64,000 bases of DNA from Gambelia wislizenii (GCA_030847615.1 JAUMIR010000004.1:273753501-273817500); one strand, 5' to 3'; shown: positions 46,541-57,145, numbered from the stretch's first letter. Notes: generated by a model from the letters alone, not told the origin. Numbers and translations are program-made.

Positions 46541-47200
46541 AATCATAGAGTTGGAAGAGACCACAAGGGCCATCCAATTCAACCCCCTGCCATGCAGTAA
46601 TACACAATCAAAGCACGCCATCCAGCCTCTGTTTAAAAACCTCCAAAGAAGGAGACTCCACCACATTCCAAGGCAGCGTGTTCCATGCCAAACAGCACTT
46701 ACCATCAGGAAGTTCTTCCTAATGTTTAGGTGGAATCTCTTTTCCTGTAGTTTGAACCCATTGCTCCGTGTCCTAGTCTCTGGAGCAGCAGAAAACAAGC
46801 TTGCTCCAGCCTCAATATGCCATCCCTTTAAATATTTAAACATGGCTATCATGTTACCTTTTAACCTTCTCTTCTCCAGGATAAACATACCCAGCTCCCT
46901 AAGCCACTCCTCATAGGTCATGGTTCCCAGACTTTTAATCATTTTTGTTGCCCTCCTCTAGACACATTTCAGCTTGTCAACATCCTTCTCAAATTGAGGT
47001 GTCTAGAAATGGACACAGTATTCAATGTGAGAACTGACTAAGGCAGAATGGAGTGGTTCGATTACTTCCCTTGATTCAGACACTATACTCCTATTGATGC
47101 AGCCTGGAATCATATTGGCTTTTCTGACTGCCCCATCACACTGCTGACTCATGTTCAGCTTGTGGTCCACTATGACTCCTAGGTCCCTTTTGCATGCATA
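46541..47200 (-). mobile_element. CR1 LINE 3' end, longer copy
   Basis: The 3' end is tcatagagttggaagagacc, then acaagggccatccaattcaa. The minus frame reads YEEWLRELGMFILEKRRLKG, NMIAMFKYLKGWHIEAGASL and KRFHLNIRKNFL. The part up to 47200 (gatgcagcctggaatcatat, ttgtggtccactatgactcc) is the usual upstream CR1 sequence. Confidence 0.88.
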
Positions 47201-47254
47201 ATAGGCCCTTGATCACTTGAGACAGTTCTACTACACAACTCTGGACAGACAAAC

Positions 47255-47490
47255 TGGGCCTTATTGCAGTGCGCTGCTTTAGCACTATATTCCACTTTCA
47301 CTGCTATGGCTGTCTCCTGCAGTATCCTGGGATTTGTAGTTTAGGAAGGGGGAATTTAGCATTCTCAGCCAGAAAACTCTTAGGGTTCAGTAAACTACAA
47401 ACCCCAGAATTCTACAGGAGGCAGCCATAGCAGTTAAAGTAGAATAATAGTGCTATAACACTGTGGTGTGATACCTTGGAAAATGATGAA
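47255..47490. mobile_element. palindromic hAT-like MITE
   Basis: The opposing halves attgcagtgcgctgctttag / ctataacactgtggtg and atcctgggatttgtagttta / aaactacaaaccccagaatt form a long palindrome. Related to 45688-45917. Confidence 0.65.
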
Positions 47491-47499
47491 AGAAAACAA

Positions 47500-48180
47500 C
47501 TATTCATTTGCCACTGCCACAGATAAATCTTCTATTGAGCCCTAGCCCGTGCTTGTTAAGATCTGCTCCATGTTTTCTGCCATCAACACTCTAGTTTCTA
47601 TTACTGGACTCACTGGCTCCATTCTACAGGAGATGTTTAGGGTGGCTACATCTACCACCCTGACCATTTTCCCATTCCAGATGTCAACCAGGGTTTCAAG
47701 GGGATCACCTGTCAAGATGGTAGGAAATTTCCAAATAACTATCAGGCAGCAGATCAACCTTTCCATGCCCACAGAGCCTCCAAGGCCCAGTAAATCTAAA
47801 CCCCACCAGGTAGCGATCTGTCCGTGACAATGGGACTGCCAAAAGTTCCTTACTATCATCTTGCCCAGCACAGAAGACTAGATCTAGCATGTGGCCTGAA
47901 ACATAAGCATACCATTTGGGAGAGACCCATGGCTGTCATGAAGTCTCAAACTGTTCCTTAAGAAGCAGTCTCAACATGGATGTTTAAGACCCCTGGTGAT
48001 ACGCTGAGAAGACTCCAGCTAGCAAGATTATTGAACAGTGGGGTCAGGTGGGTGATAAACCAACAGAATCCCTATGCTGCTCTGAGCACCACTCTTAGGC
48101 AGACATAGTCAAACCCACCAGACTGCAGGATGGGGCACTTAAAGAGAGGGTTGGATTCATGTTAAAGAACTTCTCCCTGC
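47500..48180 (-). mobile_element. old L2-type LINE, endonuclease and linker part
   Basis: The minus-strand frames give MLDLVFCAGQDDSKELLAVP, LSRTDRYLVGFRF (decayed S-DH block) and DPLETLVDIWNGKM, matching in order the HTLDAVFSTEQ... SWTDHFLVKTEL... DPVEALVNTWNTDL parts of the L2 at 6.5-6.9 kb. Heavily decayed. Confidence 0.75.
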
Positions 48181-48499
48181 CCCACCCCTCTGCTGCACAG
48201 AAAACTGAAGCTGCAGAGCTGTGAGAAATCCTTCCCCCCCACTGCCACCATTACAGTTTCATCTAATCACGTGCCTGTAATAAAAGACAAATTTCATCAA
48301 GTCCTAGATGGTTATTTTTTCCCACTGACTGACCTGGCTTTCAGAAGCAGAAGGCCCATTGCCAAAGCTATCTAGGAAATCTGAAATGGAGGACTGCTTG
48401 GGACAACCAACACCTTGTGGGCTTTCCTCCACAGTAATGTAAAGGTCTTTGCATCTCACTTTGCCTATTGGGGAATGCATCCTTCATACAGCAAGGTCC

Positions 48500-48620
48500 T
48501 AAAAAAGTATTCCTCAAACTTTGGCCTGTCGTATAGAATTTGTCAGTATGGTAAATGATTAAGGAGTATGGGAACTGAAGTTCCAAACATCTGGAGAACC
48601 AGAGTCTGAGAACCACTGTT
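48500..48620. repeat. hAT-like MITE arm, degraded
   Basis: attcctcaaactttggcctg and tgggaactgaagttccaaac, then gagtctgagaaccac, resemble the arms of MITEs ending in ggttgagaaccac-type TIRs. Confidence 0.4.
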
Positions 48621-48621
48621 T

Positions 48622-48800
48622 ATCCCAACTGCCATTGCCCTGGTTGCTGAGGGAGAGAAGCTAAGGCAGGCACAACTCCATTTTCCCTGGGCCCAGAAGC
48701 AGAACGGCCCTCCCGCCATCCCAACTGCCATTGCCCTGGCCAAGGAGGGAGAGAAGAGAATGCTAGACTTAATCCCTTCCCCTACTGCCATCCCCTTTCC
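48622..48800. repeat. 96-bp tandem duplication
   Basis: atcccaactgccattgccct begins at 48622 and again at 48718. The units continue with a gggagagaag segment and diverge moderately. Confidence 0.8.
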
Positions 48801-48935
48801 TTTTGTATCATGTCTTCATTAGATTGTAAGCTTGAGGGCAGGGGACTGTTGTGTTGTTCTTTTTCTTGTAAAGCACCATGTACATTGATGGTGCTATAGA
48901 AATGAAAGATGATGATGATGATGATGATGATGCTT
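48800..48935 (+). repeat. LINE/SINE 3' tail with (GAT)n
   Basis: ttagattgtaagcttgaggg, caggggactgttgt, gtaaagcaccatgtacattg and atggtgctatagaaatgaaa precede (gat)n at 48908-48932. This is a common amniote L2-like 3' tail; the exact family is not resolved. Confidence 0.6.
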
Positions 48936-49369
48936 TGACAGGTTAAGAACAACAAAGTCCAGACAACCTCCTCTTCCTCCCTCCAGAGCATGGATATGGC
49001 CCTCACATACCCCTCAATATTTTCCCCAAAGGGACAACCTTCCTCAGTGTCACCCCTTCAGCAATGAGTCCATTCCCTCAGCAGGTCTCAAATGCTGCCT
49101 GAAGTTACAGAAGAAGATAGAGAAAACTAGCTAGCTGTCAACAGATTACTCATGGCCCAGGAGCGGGGTGAGTGCTGGTTTTGCAAGGAGACAGGGGTTC
49201 TAAGGCAGAAGTCCTCGGAGAGAGAGGAGGCAGAAGCAAACAAGCAACAAAGCACCAGGCAGCAAGTGTACACATACATTCTTCCTGGATGATGTAAGGA
49301 AGCCCTTCTTGGGGATGTTTACTCACTCAGGTTCCCTCAGTAGGTCAGCTTATATCAGAATGACCTTAG

Positions 49370-49740
49370 ATTCACAGAACCTTAGGCATGGAATGAATGC
49401 CAAGGATAATCTAATCCAACTCCTACCAGTACAGGAATCCACCACTAAAACACCAGAGAGAGGTGGCCATCTAACCCTCATAGGTGGCCTTCTGGAATAT
49501 TTAAAAACCTCCAATGAAGGAAAGTCTACTGCCTCCCAATTCCTCAATGTCAAACAGCTCTTCCCATTAAAACAAAATCCAACATCCACAAAAAAGTGAT
49601 GCCTAATAAAGGCATCTTAATCACTTTTTCTTGGGGGATTTTGTATTTTGTTTTGCTGCATGGCCACCCCGGCTGCCCATGAATGTGTTTCCTAGCTCTT
49701 ACCATTAGTTCTTCCTAATGTTTACTGAGAATATCCTTGG
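49370..49740 (-). mobile_element. CR1-like LINE 3' end, old
   Basis: gattcacagaaccttaggca, ctaatccaactcctaccagt and gtcaaacagctcttcccatt follow the CR1 3' order. The minus frame keeps DFPSLEVFKY. Heavily diverged, with an indel near 49600. Confidence 0.6.
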
Positions 49741-50319
49741 GTTGTCTTATACTTCTCTGTTCTGTATTTGCTTGTTTTCACTGTTATTTTATCATCTGTA
49801 CTGAACTGTAACCATGAAGGTTTAAACAGGCCATGTGGCAAGCTGGGAAGTATTTAAACAATAAAACAATGTTTTTAGATAACAACTCCCCACCTCATCC
49901 CACCCCCCACCCCAAAAAGAGCCAATTCTTCAGCCCAAATAGGCTTGAATGTGATAAGTAAACAATCTGTGGCACCTGTGGCTTATAATGATTAACTTGT
50001 CTGTAGTCAGATAAACAAGTACTATGCACCTGTAAAGACTATTTCCTAAAGGTAAAACAACTGCTTGGGAATGATCATGCTGGCAAAACAGCTGCTTGCA
50101 TTCTGGAGAGCAAACAAGGTAGTATCTTCAACAACTGCCAACTCTGGTGTTTTATCAGTGCTATCTCATTAGCTGGAAACAAGGCTTAAATGCTTTGTTT
50201 ATAAATTATGATTATTTCTGATTGCGGCAGTTACTGATAGTGCCACTCATTTGCAATGCAACTCTTTGAATTTGTTTAATTACAATTTGAAACAAGGCAG
50301 AGAAGATTAATTAACCCAC
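49741..50319. other. intron 2 just downstream of exon 2, possibly conserved
   Basis: No repeat recognised. 50040-50310 is complex sequence with bits such as tcatttgcaatgcaactc and gtttaattacaatttgaaac, next to the small exon. It could hold splicing or enhancer signals. Confidence 0.4.
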
Positions 50320-50385
50320 CTGGCTGGCTGGCACATACTCCTGGCTCGGCTCTGTCATACTCATATACATGTTTTCACCTTCAAA
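50320..50385 (-). CDS. TOX: TOX exon 2 (small internal coding exon)
   Basis: A 66-bp exon on the minus strand encoding FEGENMYMSMTEPSQEYVPA plus SQ (22 codons). It matches the TOX segment directly before the SYPGPSL block that opens exon 3, so the two exons join in frame across 21.4 kb. The acceptor is a T-rich tract ending TTTGCAG just above 50385; the donor is GTGGGT just below 50320. Too short to show as an open frame. Conservative D-to-E changes against the mammalian sequence (recalled) suggest normal purifying selection. Confidence 0.95.
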
Positions 50386-50799
50386 CTGCAAATTAAAAAA
50401 AAAACATTATTTTTTTAAGAAGCAGAAACTTTTAATATTTATAGTATCAAGTGGTAAAACAATACCCATAAAAACATAGCCTGGCATGGAATATGTGTGC
50501 TTGCACATAATGCATCTCACCATTCATGTTCCTGTTGTCATCCTTATTGACCCAAGATGTCAGTGATTAGAAGTAATTAGTGCTCTAGTAATTACAGCAA
50601 GCAATGAATAGTTTCCTTTCATCTGGAATCTGTTTTAACACAAAATGGCTCATTTTGTGCACCATGTATTCATATCACTATTAGACGCAATGATATAGTA
50701 AGTGAACTGAGCATTTTTTGGCAAGAAGAGTAGACTAATGGAAAATGCCTCTTAATAGATTCTGCACTCAATCTAATTTTCACTTCTAACCAGAGTTGT
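50386..50799. other. intron 1 acceptor region
   Basis: Contains the T-rich tract (A-rich on plus, 50390-50420) of the exon 2 acceptor. No element seen in the rest. Confidence 0.5.
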
Positions 50800-51018
50800 T
50801 CTAGTTCTGTCCCTTTGAAGTGAACTCTGACTTATAAGGACCTTATCACAGAGTTTCCTTGGCAAGATTTAATCAGAGGTTTGCCACTGCATTTCTCTTA
50901 GGATGAGAAAGTATGACTTGTCCAAGATCACCCAGTGGTTTCCATGGCTGAGCAGAGATTTGGACACTGGTCTCCCAGAGTCCTAGTTCCAACAAACCAT
51001 TCCACTATGCTGGCTCAA
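50800..51018 (-). mobile_element. Sauria SINE, degraded
   Basis: On the plus strand in inverted order: aactctgacttataaggacc (tail), tttccttggcaagatttaat, atcacccagtggtttccatg and cactggtctcccagagtcct, then the head ending ccattccactatgctggctc. Confidence 0.8.
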
Positions 51019-51103
51019 GCACAAAAAACTTGTTGACATAGTGGCACTTCTTAATTCAATACCTATATAAGTCCCATTGATTTAATAGGTCTGCTCTAGT
51101 TAG

Positions 51104-51665
51104 AATCAGAATCATAGTTGGAAGACACCACAAGGGCCATCTAGTCCAACCTTCTGCCATGTAGGAATACACAATCAAAGCATGCCCAACAGGTGGCCAT
51201 CCTGCCTCCAAAGAAGGAGTCTCCACCACATTCTGAGGCAGTACATTCCACTGCCAAACAGCTTACTGTCAGGGAATTCTCCCTAATGTTTAGGTGGAAT
51301 CTCTTTTCCTGTAGTTTGAGTCCATTGCTCCATGTCCTAGTCTCTGGAGTAGCAGAAAACAAGCTTGCTCCATCCTCAGTATAACACCCATTCAAATTTT
51401 TAAACATGGCTATCATATCACCTTTTAACCTTCTCTTCTCCAGACTAAACATTCCCAGCTCCCTAAGCCACTCCTCATAGGGCATGGCTTTCAGACCTCC
51501 CACCATTTTGGTTGGCCTCCTCTGAACAGCTTGTCAATATCCTTCTTGAATTGTGGTGCCCAGAACTGGACACAGTATTCCAGGTGAGGTCTGACCAAAG
51601 AAGAACAGAGTGGCACTATTACTTCCCTTGATCTATATACTAAACTCCAATTGATTAAGGGTATA
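51104..51665 (-). mobile_element. CR1 LINE 3' end
   Basis: The 3' end is agaatcatagttggaagaca, then ccacaagggccatctagtcc. The minus frames give YEEWLRELGMFSLEKRRLKG, NLNGCYTEDGASLF and [20 protein letters not shown]. 5'-truncated at about 51665. Confidence 0.92.
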
Positions 51666-53118
51666 ATCACTTGATTTAACCCTCTGAATTTCAGTGCTGA
51701 TAAAAAACACTTCAAGAACAAATCCAGTCTTACCTTAATGAAATACCCAATTAAAAACAAGGAAGGATTTTATGTTTGAGAAGGCAAATGTATTGGTAAC
51801 TAAAATAAAATACACAAAGACAATAGTTTGTCAGATCAGCAAATAAATTATTCTGCTATCAAAATTAAAAAAAATACTGCACCATTCTAGCAAAACGATA
51901 CCATTCATAACTCTCCCCCTTCTATATACAAATTGGTGACAAAAACTGGATTACATGATGTGAGATAGCAATTATAACTACAGCACGGGATTCAAAACAT
52001 TGATACCAGAGAGGCAGAGATGTTGAAACAATACAATGCAACAAAGGGATCCACTAGACTTGAATGAATTCTGTATATCACAAGGGTCTGTAGACTCCTC
52101 CATGCCTATCCCTCAATCAAGCCCCTGAATTGTTTTCTAGAAACGTGGTAAATTGTAGAAAAAGGGACATCCTTAAATGAATTGGTTGGGTTTAGATTAT
52201 GATTAGCTAGGATGCTGATCCAGAAAGTCATTAAATGTTATCCTTTGTTAAAAAAAAAAAAAAAAAAAGCCTGAAAAATTCCCTTGCTAGATCCTCTAAC
52301 TTTCCTGGCTTTGCATTCTGGCATCAGCTGAGATTTTCAAGGTTGTGGATGGGGACATTTCTGCCTGGGTGCCAGATGTGGTCCCCAAGAATTCACCGTG
52401 TGGCCTGCAAACCTCCTCTGTTATTTCTGAGCTGTTTCCAATCAAATGACTGAAAGTACCTTAAAGCGTGTAAACTTTAATCCTTGCACTGAACTGAGCT
52501 GTGCTTTCAAAGCTGGAGAAAGCTGTTGCATGTAACTGAGCTGTAATGTGCAGGACAGGCAATGTTGTATGGAACTCAGATGCAGTTTCAAGGCCATGAA
52601 GCTGCTGTACTCCCAAGTAGACACATCAAGCTGAGCTTTGTTTTCCAGGCTAGGAACCTGTTGAATTGAAGGTCACTCCTGAGCAGATATTCACAGAACT
52701 GCATTGTGATTTGTATGCTTGGTGAAAACTACTGAAATTCATAAAATTGCATCCGGGTCCACCCATTCTGCTTTGTCCATGCCAACTTTGTTCTCAGCTG
52801 TGCCCTGTGACCCATATGCTCATTCCTGCCCACTGCTGGAATGAAGCCATTAAGATGCTTCCAAATTGGAATTCAGTCCCTGGGCTGAAAAATATTCCCC
52901 ATGCCTGGTAATACCACCTAAAGCCAATCCATTTCTTCTCTGTGTCAACAGAAATTTGTCTAACAGAGGTCATTCTTTCACTAACCTGACAATTTTATTT
53001 CTCTTATTATCAACACAGCAACCATCATGTTAAAGCTAAAAGCTTTCTTTGATTGGAATCACAGTCTTCATTTCCCTTAGCATGTCTTATCAACTAATTA
53101 AAGAATGCTTTAGCTTTA
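51666..53118. other. intronic stretch, nothing recognised
   Basis: No gene. An (a)n run lies at 52251-52268. 52440-52800 contains several ctgagctgt-like phrases, but no element boundary was seen. Confidence 0.4.
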
Positions 53119-53196
53119 TAGAATCATAGACTCATAGAGTTGGAAGAGACCACAAGGGCCATCCAGTCCAACCCCCTGCCATGCAGGAATATACAA
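53119..53196 (-). mobile_element. CR1 LINE 3' terminus, 78 bp
   Basis: agaatcatagactcatagag, ttggaagagaccacaagggc, catccagtccaaccccctgc and catgcaggaatatacaa form only the extreme 3' end, with two copies of the terminal (atcataga) octamer. Confidence 0.9.
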
Positions 53197-53535
53197 CTTT
53201 GATTTTTGGTTTTGTCAAGAGCTCTGGAGTAGATGGTATAAGGAAGGGCCAGGTGGTCTAAATACTCTATAAATATAAATGAGTTTCTTTTTATTTCCCA
53301 TCTTGCCCTTTCCTCCTCCTCCTCTTCCTCCCTGCTGATGCTGAAGCCAGGGAAGTCTCTGATTCAGCAGGCAAGGACAAATCGAACAACGACCAGGAAC
53401 AGTCTCCTCACCCTCCAGTCAAGAACACCTCAGCCCGCCACTCAAGGCCACACTGCGCTGGAGTGGGTGCCAAGCTGACTGCTTTAACATAGTCATTGCT
53501 GTGTTGAGAATAAGGAGCCACAGTCCTCATCTGGT

Positions 53536-53750
53536 GAGCGAGCATTGTGTAGTGGTTTATTGGTAGATTAGGACTCCAGGAGGCCAGAGTTCAAAACCTG
53601 CTCAGCCACGGAAACCCACTGGATGATCTGAGCAAGTTGGACTTTCTCAGCCTAAGAGCGAGGCAATGAACAAACATTGACAAGGAAACCCAATGACTGG
53701 GTTCCCATAAGTCAGAGCTGACTTGGAAGACATATAACCCAAACAACAAA
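53536..53750 (+). mobile_element. Sauria SINE
   Basis: Head: tgtgtagtggtttattggta (A box), gagttcaaaacct (B box). Body: ctcagccacggaaacccact, ggatgatctgagcaagttgg, ttgacaaggaaacccaatga. Tail: tcccataagtcagagctgac, ttggaagacatataaccc, aaacaacaaa. Plus-strand copy of the family. Confidence 0.85.
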
Positions 53751-53763
53751 GACTTTATCTTAC

Positions 53764-53789
53764 ATTATTATTATTATTATTATTATTAT
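53764..53789. repeat. (ATT)n microsatellite
   Basis: About nine att units. Confidence 0.95.
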
Positions 53790-55229
53790 CCTAGTGAAAA
53801 AAACAAATATTCAAGTGTCCTAAAGGATCTTTATACAAAACAAATAATGTGTTTATACAAAACAAATAACAAATAATTCCAGTCTATAGGATTATTATAG
53901 TGTGTGCTGTCCACTCAGTATAGGGTCACTGAGAGGCACCTGGCACAGCCTGGGGATGAACTAACCCAGGAGTAGCCAAATAGCAGAACTGCACAGCAGA
54001 AAGGGCACAAAAACGAAGGTTTCAGCTAGCAGCCATTTCACTGCTCTGACCTACTTTCACACACAATAAGAGACTTACAGGCAGTGAGGTTCATCCAAAG
54101 ATATCTGGAAGCTTTTATCTTCAGTTGCAGTATAAACAAACACAGTATATACACAACAAACCTAGTTAACGAACTCAACAGCAATTTCTCCAACATCCAC
54201 CAACACTCCTTCTCTTCACGACAACACTAACTCACACACAACGCATCTTGTACTATGACTATATACGAGTGTTTGCTAGTCAGCCCTCTGCCTAGCCACA
54301 GATGTGATGAAACCCCCTTTAGCTGTGCTAGTCCATGCTCTGTTGCTCCAACATTTTTCCTTTTGCACTTAAAGCAATATTACCCTGACATGTGCACGCA
54401 TGCGTGCATGCACATATGCATAAATTTATGTATGTATATGTGCATATTTGTATTCTATCACACACAGTGGTGCGCACACAGTTGGCTGATGCAGATTAAC
54501 AACAGTGTTCCAGATTATTGATACAAAAGACTTACATATAGCTCCATGCACTTTGCTTTAGCCCTGCCTACCCTTTCCTTCATTCTTGCCCACTGTTGCA
54601 ATATGGCCCTCAATAGTCTTTCCACGTTAAAATTTGGTCCTGGTTTGGAACAAAAAAGGATCTATACCTCTATTCTAAGTGAAAAGAATTATTCCAGGTC
54701 CAGCTGTATACACATAATAAAATAAGAAGCCATCTACCCGTAGACATAGTGCCCAGGGCAATTAAAACTCCTGAAGATATTAATCTGGCTTCTGAGGCCA
54801 AACTAGGCATTTGTTAAACACATATCATGCCAATACAGATCTTGTTCTTCCATAAACAGACCCTCCATCCATACAATTAAGCAAGGCTTATCTCTTCACT
54901 TCTCCACTGTTGTTAAAATGAAAATCACATCCATTCTCACTGAACATGGCAAGGAGCCTTAGGGGAAATAATCTTAATTGGAACTCCTTCACAGTTCTTA
55001 GTCTTGAGGGTTCAGCTAAAACAACAGCACCTTCCCTTAAATTCATGTGTTGGGTGTTCTGAAGGTCTGGCCCTGACAGCCAAACTAAATGTGATGTGTG
55101 ATAGACAGGCAGCCACGTTTGCTTCTTCACATGTTGGCCCTGTGAATGTAAAACAGATGGGAACTATCTGATTTAATACTGAAAGTGTAGTTCTGAAAGT
55201 TGTTTTACCTGTAATTAGTTACAGTTACA
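53790..55229. other. intronic stretch, possible old LTR-like DNA
   Basis: No gene. 53890-54260 has no recognisable terminus. Alternating cacacgcatgcg-type bases lie at 54395-54450. Confidence 0.35.
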
Positions 55230-55460
55230 CAGCGGGCCCTCAGTATCCACTGGGGTTTGGTTCCAGGACCCACCCACATCCATGGACACCAAAATCTGTG
55301 CATGCTCAAGTACCATTATATACAATGGTGTAGCAAGATGGTGTCCCTTATATAAAATGACAAAATCAAGGTTTGATTTTTTTGGAACTTTTTTTGTTGT
55401 TGCGTGGGAGATATCTTCAAGCCATGGATGGTTGAATCTGTGGATATGGAGGGCCAACTG
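55230..55460 (+). mobile_element. pogo/Tigger-type MITE, copy 4
   Basis: Starts cagcgggccctcagtatcca and ends ggatatggagggccaactg, with TA at 55461-55462 on the right (CA on the left). The interior matches copy 2 (taccattatatacaatggtg). Confidence 0.85.
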
Positions 55461-55470
55461 TAGTTAAATA

Positions 55471-55565
55471 ACCACCCTGAACACATCCAATTTTGACTGA
55501 TTTCTGAAGATAAACAGGGTCAAGTCTGGTTAGTACTTGGATGGAAGACCATCAGGTAAAACCAG
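55471..55565 (+). pseudogene. 5S rRNA-derived sequence (pseudogene or SINE3 head)
   Basis: Reads accaccctgaacacatccaa, ttttgactgatttctgaaga, taaacagggtcaagtctggt, tagtacttggatggaagacc, atcagg. This follows 5S rRNA in order from near its start through the internal pol III control region (A box, C box) to about position 100, with about 15-20% changes. It is either a 5S pseudogene or the head of a 5S-derived SINE; the bases after 55565 were not recognised. Confidence 0.8.
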
Positions 55566-56344
55566 AAATCAACAGGTAGGGCAAGGAGAGTAATGACCTG
55601 TCCCAAACCCTGAACATGTTGTATACTTCCAGTCAAACCTTACAATACTTAGCTACAAAGTACTGTACATGTTGCCATCTGTATATGCAGGGGATAAGTT
55701 CCTGAACTTCCCATGTATAAATGAAACCATGAATAATAGCAAACCCTATTAGCATAAAGGAATTCCTGTGCAAACATATCAGAGTTCCATTGGAGGACCT
55801 AGCACATCTTTAGGCATTATCCAGCACAACTCTATGATATGTGTTTCCTATTTGGTGCCCCCCAGATAACTGAAACCGCAGTTATCGATTCCGTGGAGAT
55901 GGGGGAGACCTGTATAAGGCAGCTTCCCATGTTCCAAACCAGCACCCAAGTACTTTTTTCTGTTACATTTACTCTTTTAAAAAGTTCTTTCTCGATGTTA
56001 AATTTACTCTTTTTAAAAGTTACTTTTTGAAAGTATTTTAGATTTATATTTTAGGGTGCATTTCTTTTTATTTTGAAAAACCTGAATGCTACAAACCCCT
56101 GGCCTGTGGTACAGAACACACTATCCTCTTGTCCATGCCTTACTGTTGCCTCACCCCCGAACAGAAAATGAGCCACAGCACAAGCCGGCACATGAAGTCT
56201 GTGTTATGCTTCCTCTACCCTTTGCTGAGGCAGCAATTATTTAAAAAAAAACAACCAAAAACAACAACCTGAAACATTACCATCCCACTGGAAAAGGAGT
56301 GAAGGTTTCCCACAAATCACAATTGTAACTTAATGACAACAGTC
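55566..56344. other. intronic stretch, nothing recognised
   Basis: No gene. A near-tandem pair atttactcttttaaaaagtt / aaatttactctttttaaaag lies at 55966-56022. Confidence 0.45.
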
Positions 56345-56450
56345 ACTAAGTCATACCTTGAAGTGGGCTGGAATCCCTGAAAGCTTATGCTAGAAATGTC
56401 TTTTTCTCAGTCTCAAAGGTGCTACAGAGTCCTCTTATATTCTTTAAAAT
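56345..56450 (+). repeat. retroelement tail with decayed hammerhead core
   Basis: ccttgaagtgggctggaatc, cctgaaagcttatgctag, then cagtctcaaaggtgctacag. The stem II (gtggg / ccc), GAAA and a GC-TTAT-GC stem III are kept. The CTGATGA box is reduced to CTTGA. Same family as 15787 and 18603. Confidence 0.6.
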
Positions 56451-56984
56451 CACATCTTATTGCAAAAAAAGAATTAATTTCAAGTAGCAAATAATTTATC
56501 ACTAATTTCTTCAGGTGCAATACCACCACCCCCTTTTCTGGTTTCACTTCTCCATGACTGAACACTCAAACTCCATCCCCACCCCGACAGACTCCTCCAA
56601 AATCAATTGGCTGGAATTATAGCTGGACTGGAAAAATGCATATGCTGATATCAGTCAGGAATATGAGAAGGGATGGTTCAACAACCCACACCTTCCAGTA
56701 TAACTGGACTTTACTCTCATTGTTTTTATATGAATGGAAGAGACATATAAACAACCTCTGATATTTAACAAGCAGAACGTCCTGGGAGGAACCTGTTCTC
56801 TCCTTTTGGTTGCCTGTTGGAATCACTTTGACCATTTGGAGAAAGAGATAAGAACATAGAGAACAGAAGAAAATACTGGGGAAAACAGATGTTGGCCCTT
56901 ATTTTGCCTGGACCTATGCCCAGTGTTTTTGAGGTATGTTTTTTTAAATACCTGGAGTATGTGCTTTATCTTGATTATTTTGGC
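56451..56984. other. intronic stretch, nothing recognised
   Basis: No gene or element. Confidence 0.5.
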
Positions 56985-57145
56985 CTATGCCCGGCATGTG
57001 GGGGCAATTAGCTAATACACATGGGAAACTGCTTCTTGCAGTGCAGATGTGTAAATTGCTATTGTGTAAAACAATTTGTAAGGCTCTGATAGCCATTGCG
57101 GCTGAAGGGTGGTATAAATACCTAAATAAATAAATAAATAAACAA
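56985..57145 (+). repeat. SINE/LINE 3' part with (AAAT)n tail
   Basis: tgggggcaattagctaatac is shared with SINE family B, followed by ggctgaagggtggtataaat and (aaat)n at 57121-57145. Head missing. Confidence 0.5.

Larger units (their letters stand above)
28943..50319 (-). other. TOX: TOX intron 2, complete
   Basis: The 21,377-bp intron between exons 2 and 3, bounded by the GTGGGT donor and the TTTCCACAG acceptor. It is repeat-poor for about 4 kb next to exon 3, then holds Tigger, PLE, SINE, L2, CR1 and hAT-like insertions. No extra exon was recognised. Confidence 0.9.

Noticed and set aside
53890..54260. Possible solo LTR
   Set aside because: No TG...CA termini, target duplication or second copy could be found.
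54255..54521. 88-codon plus frame rich in Cys and His
   Set aside because: It runs through alternating tgcatg/cacaca simple sequence, with no domain and no splice context on the TOX strand.
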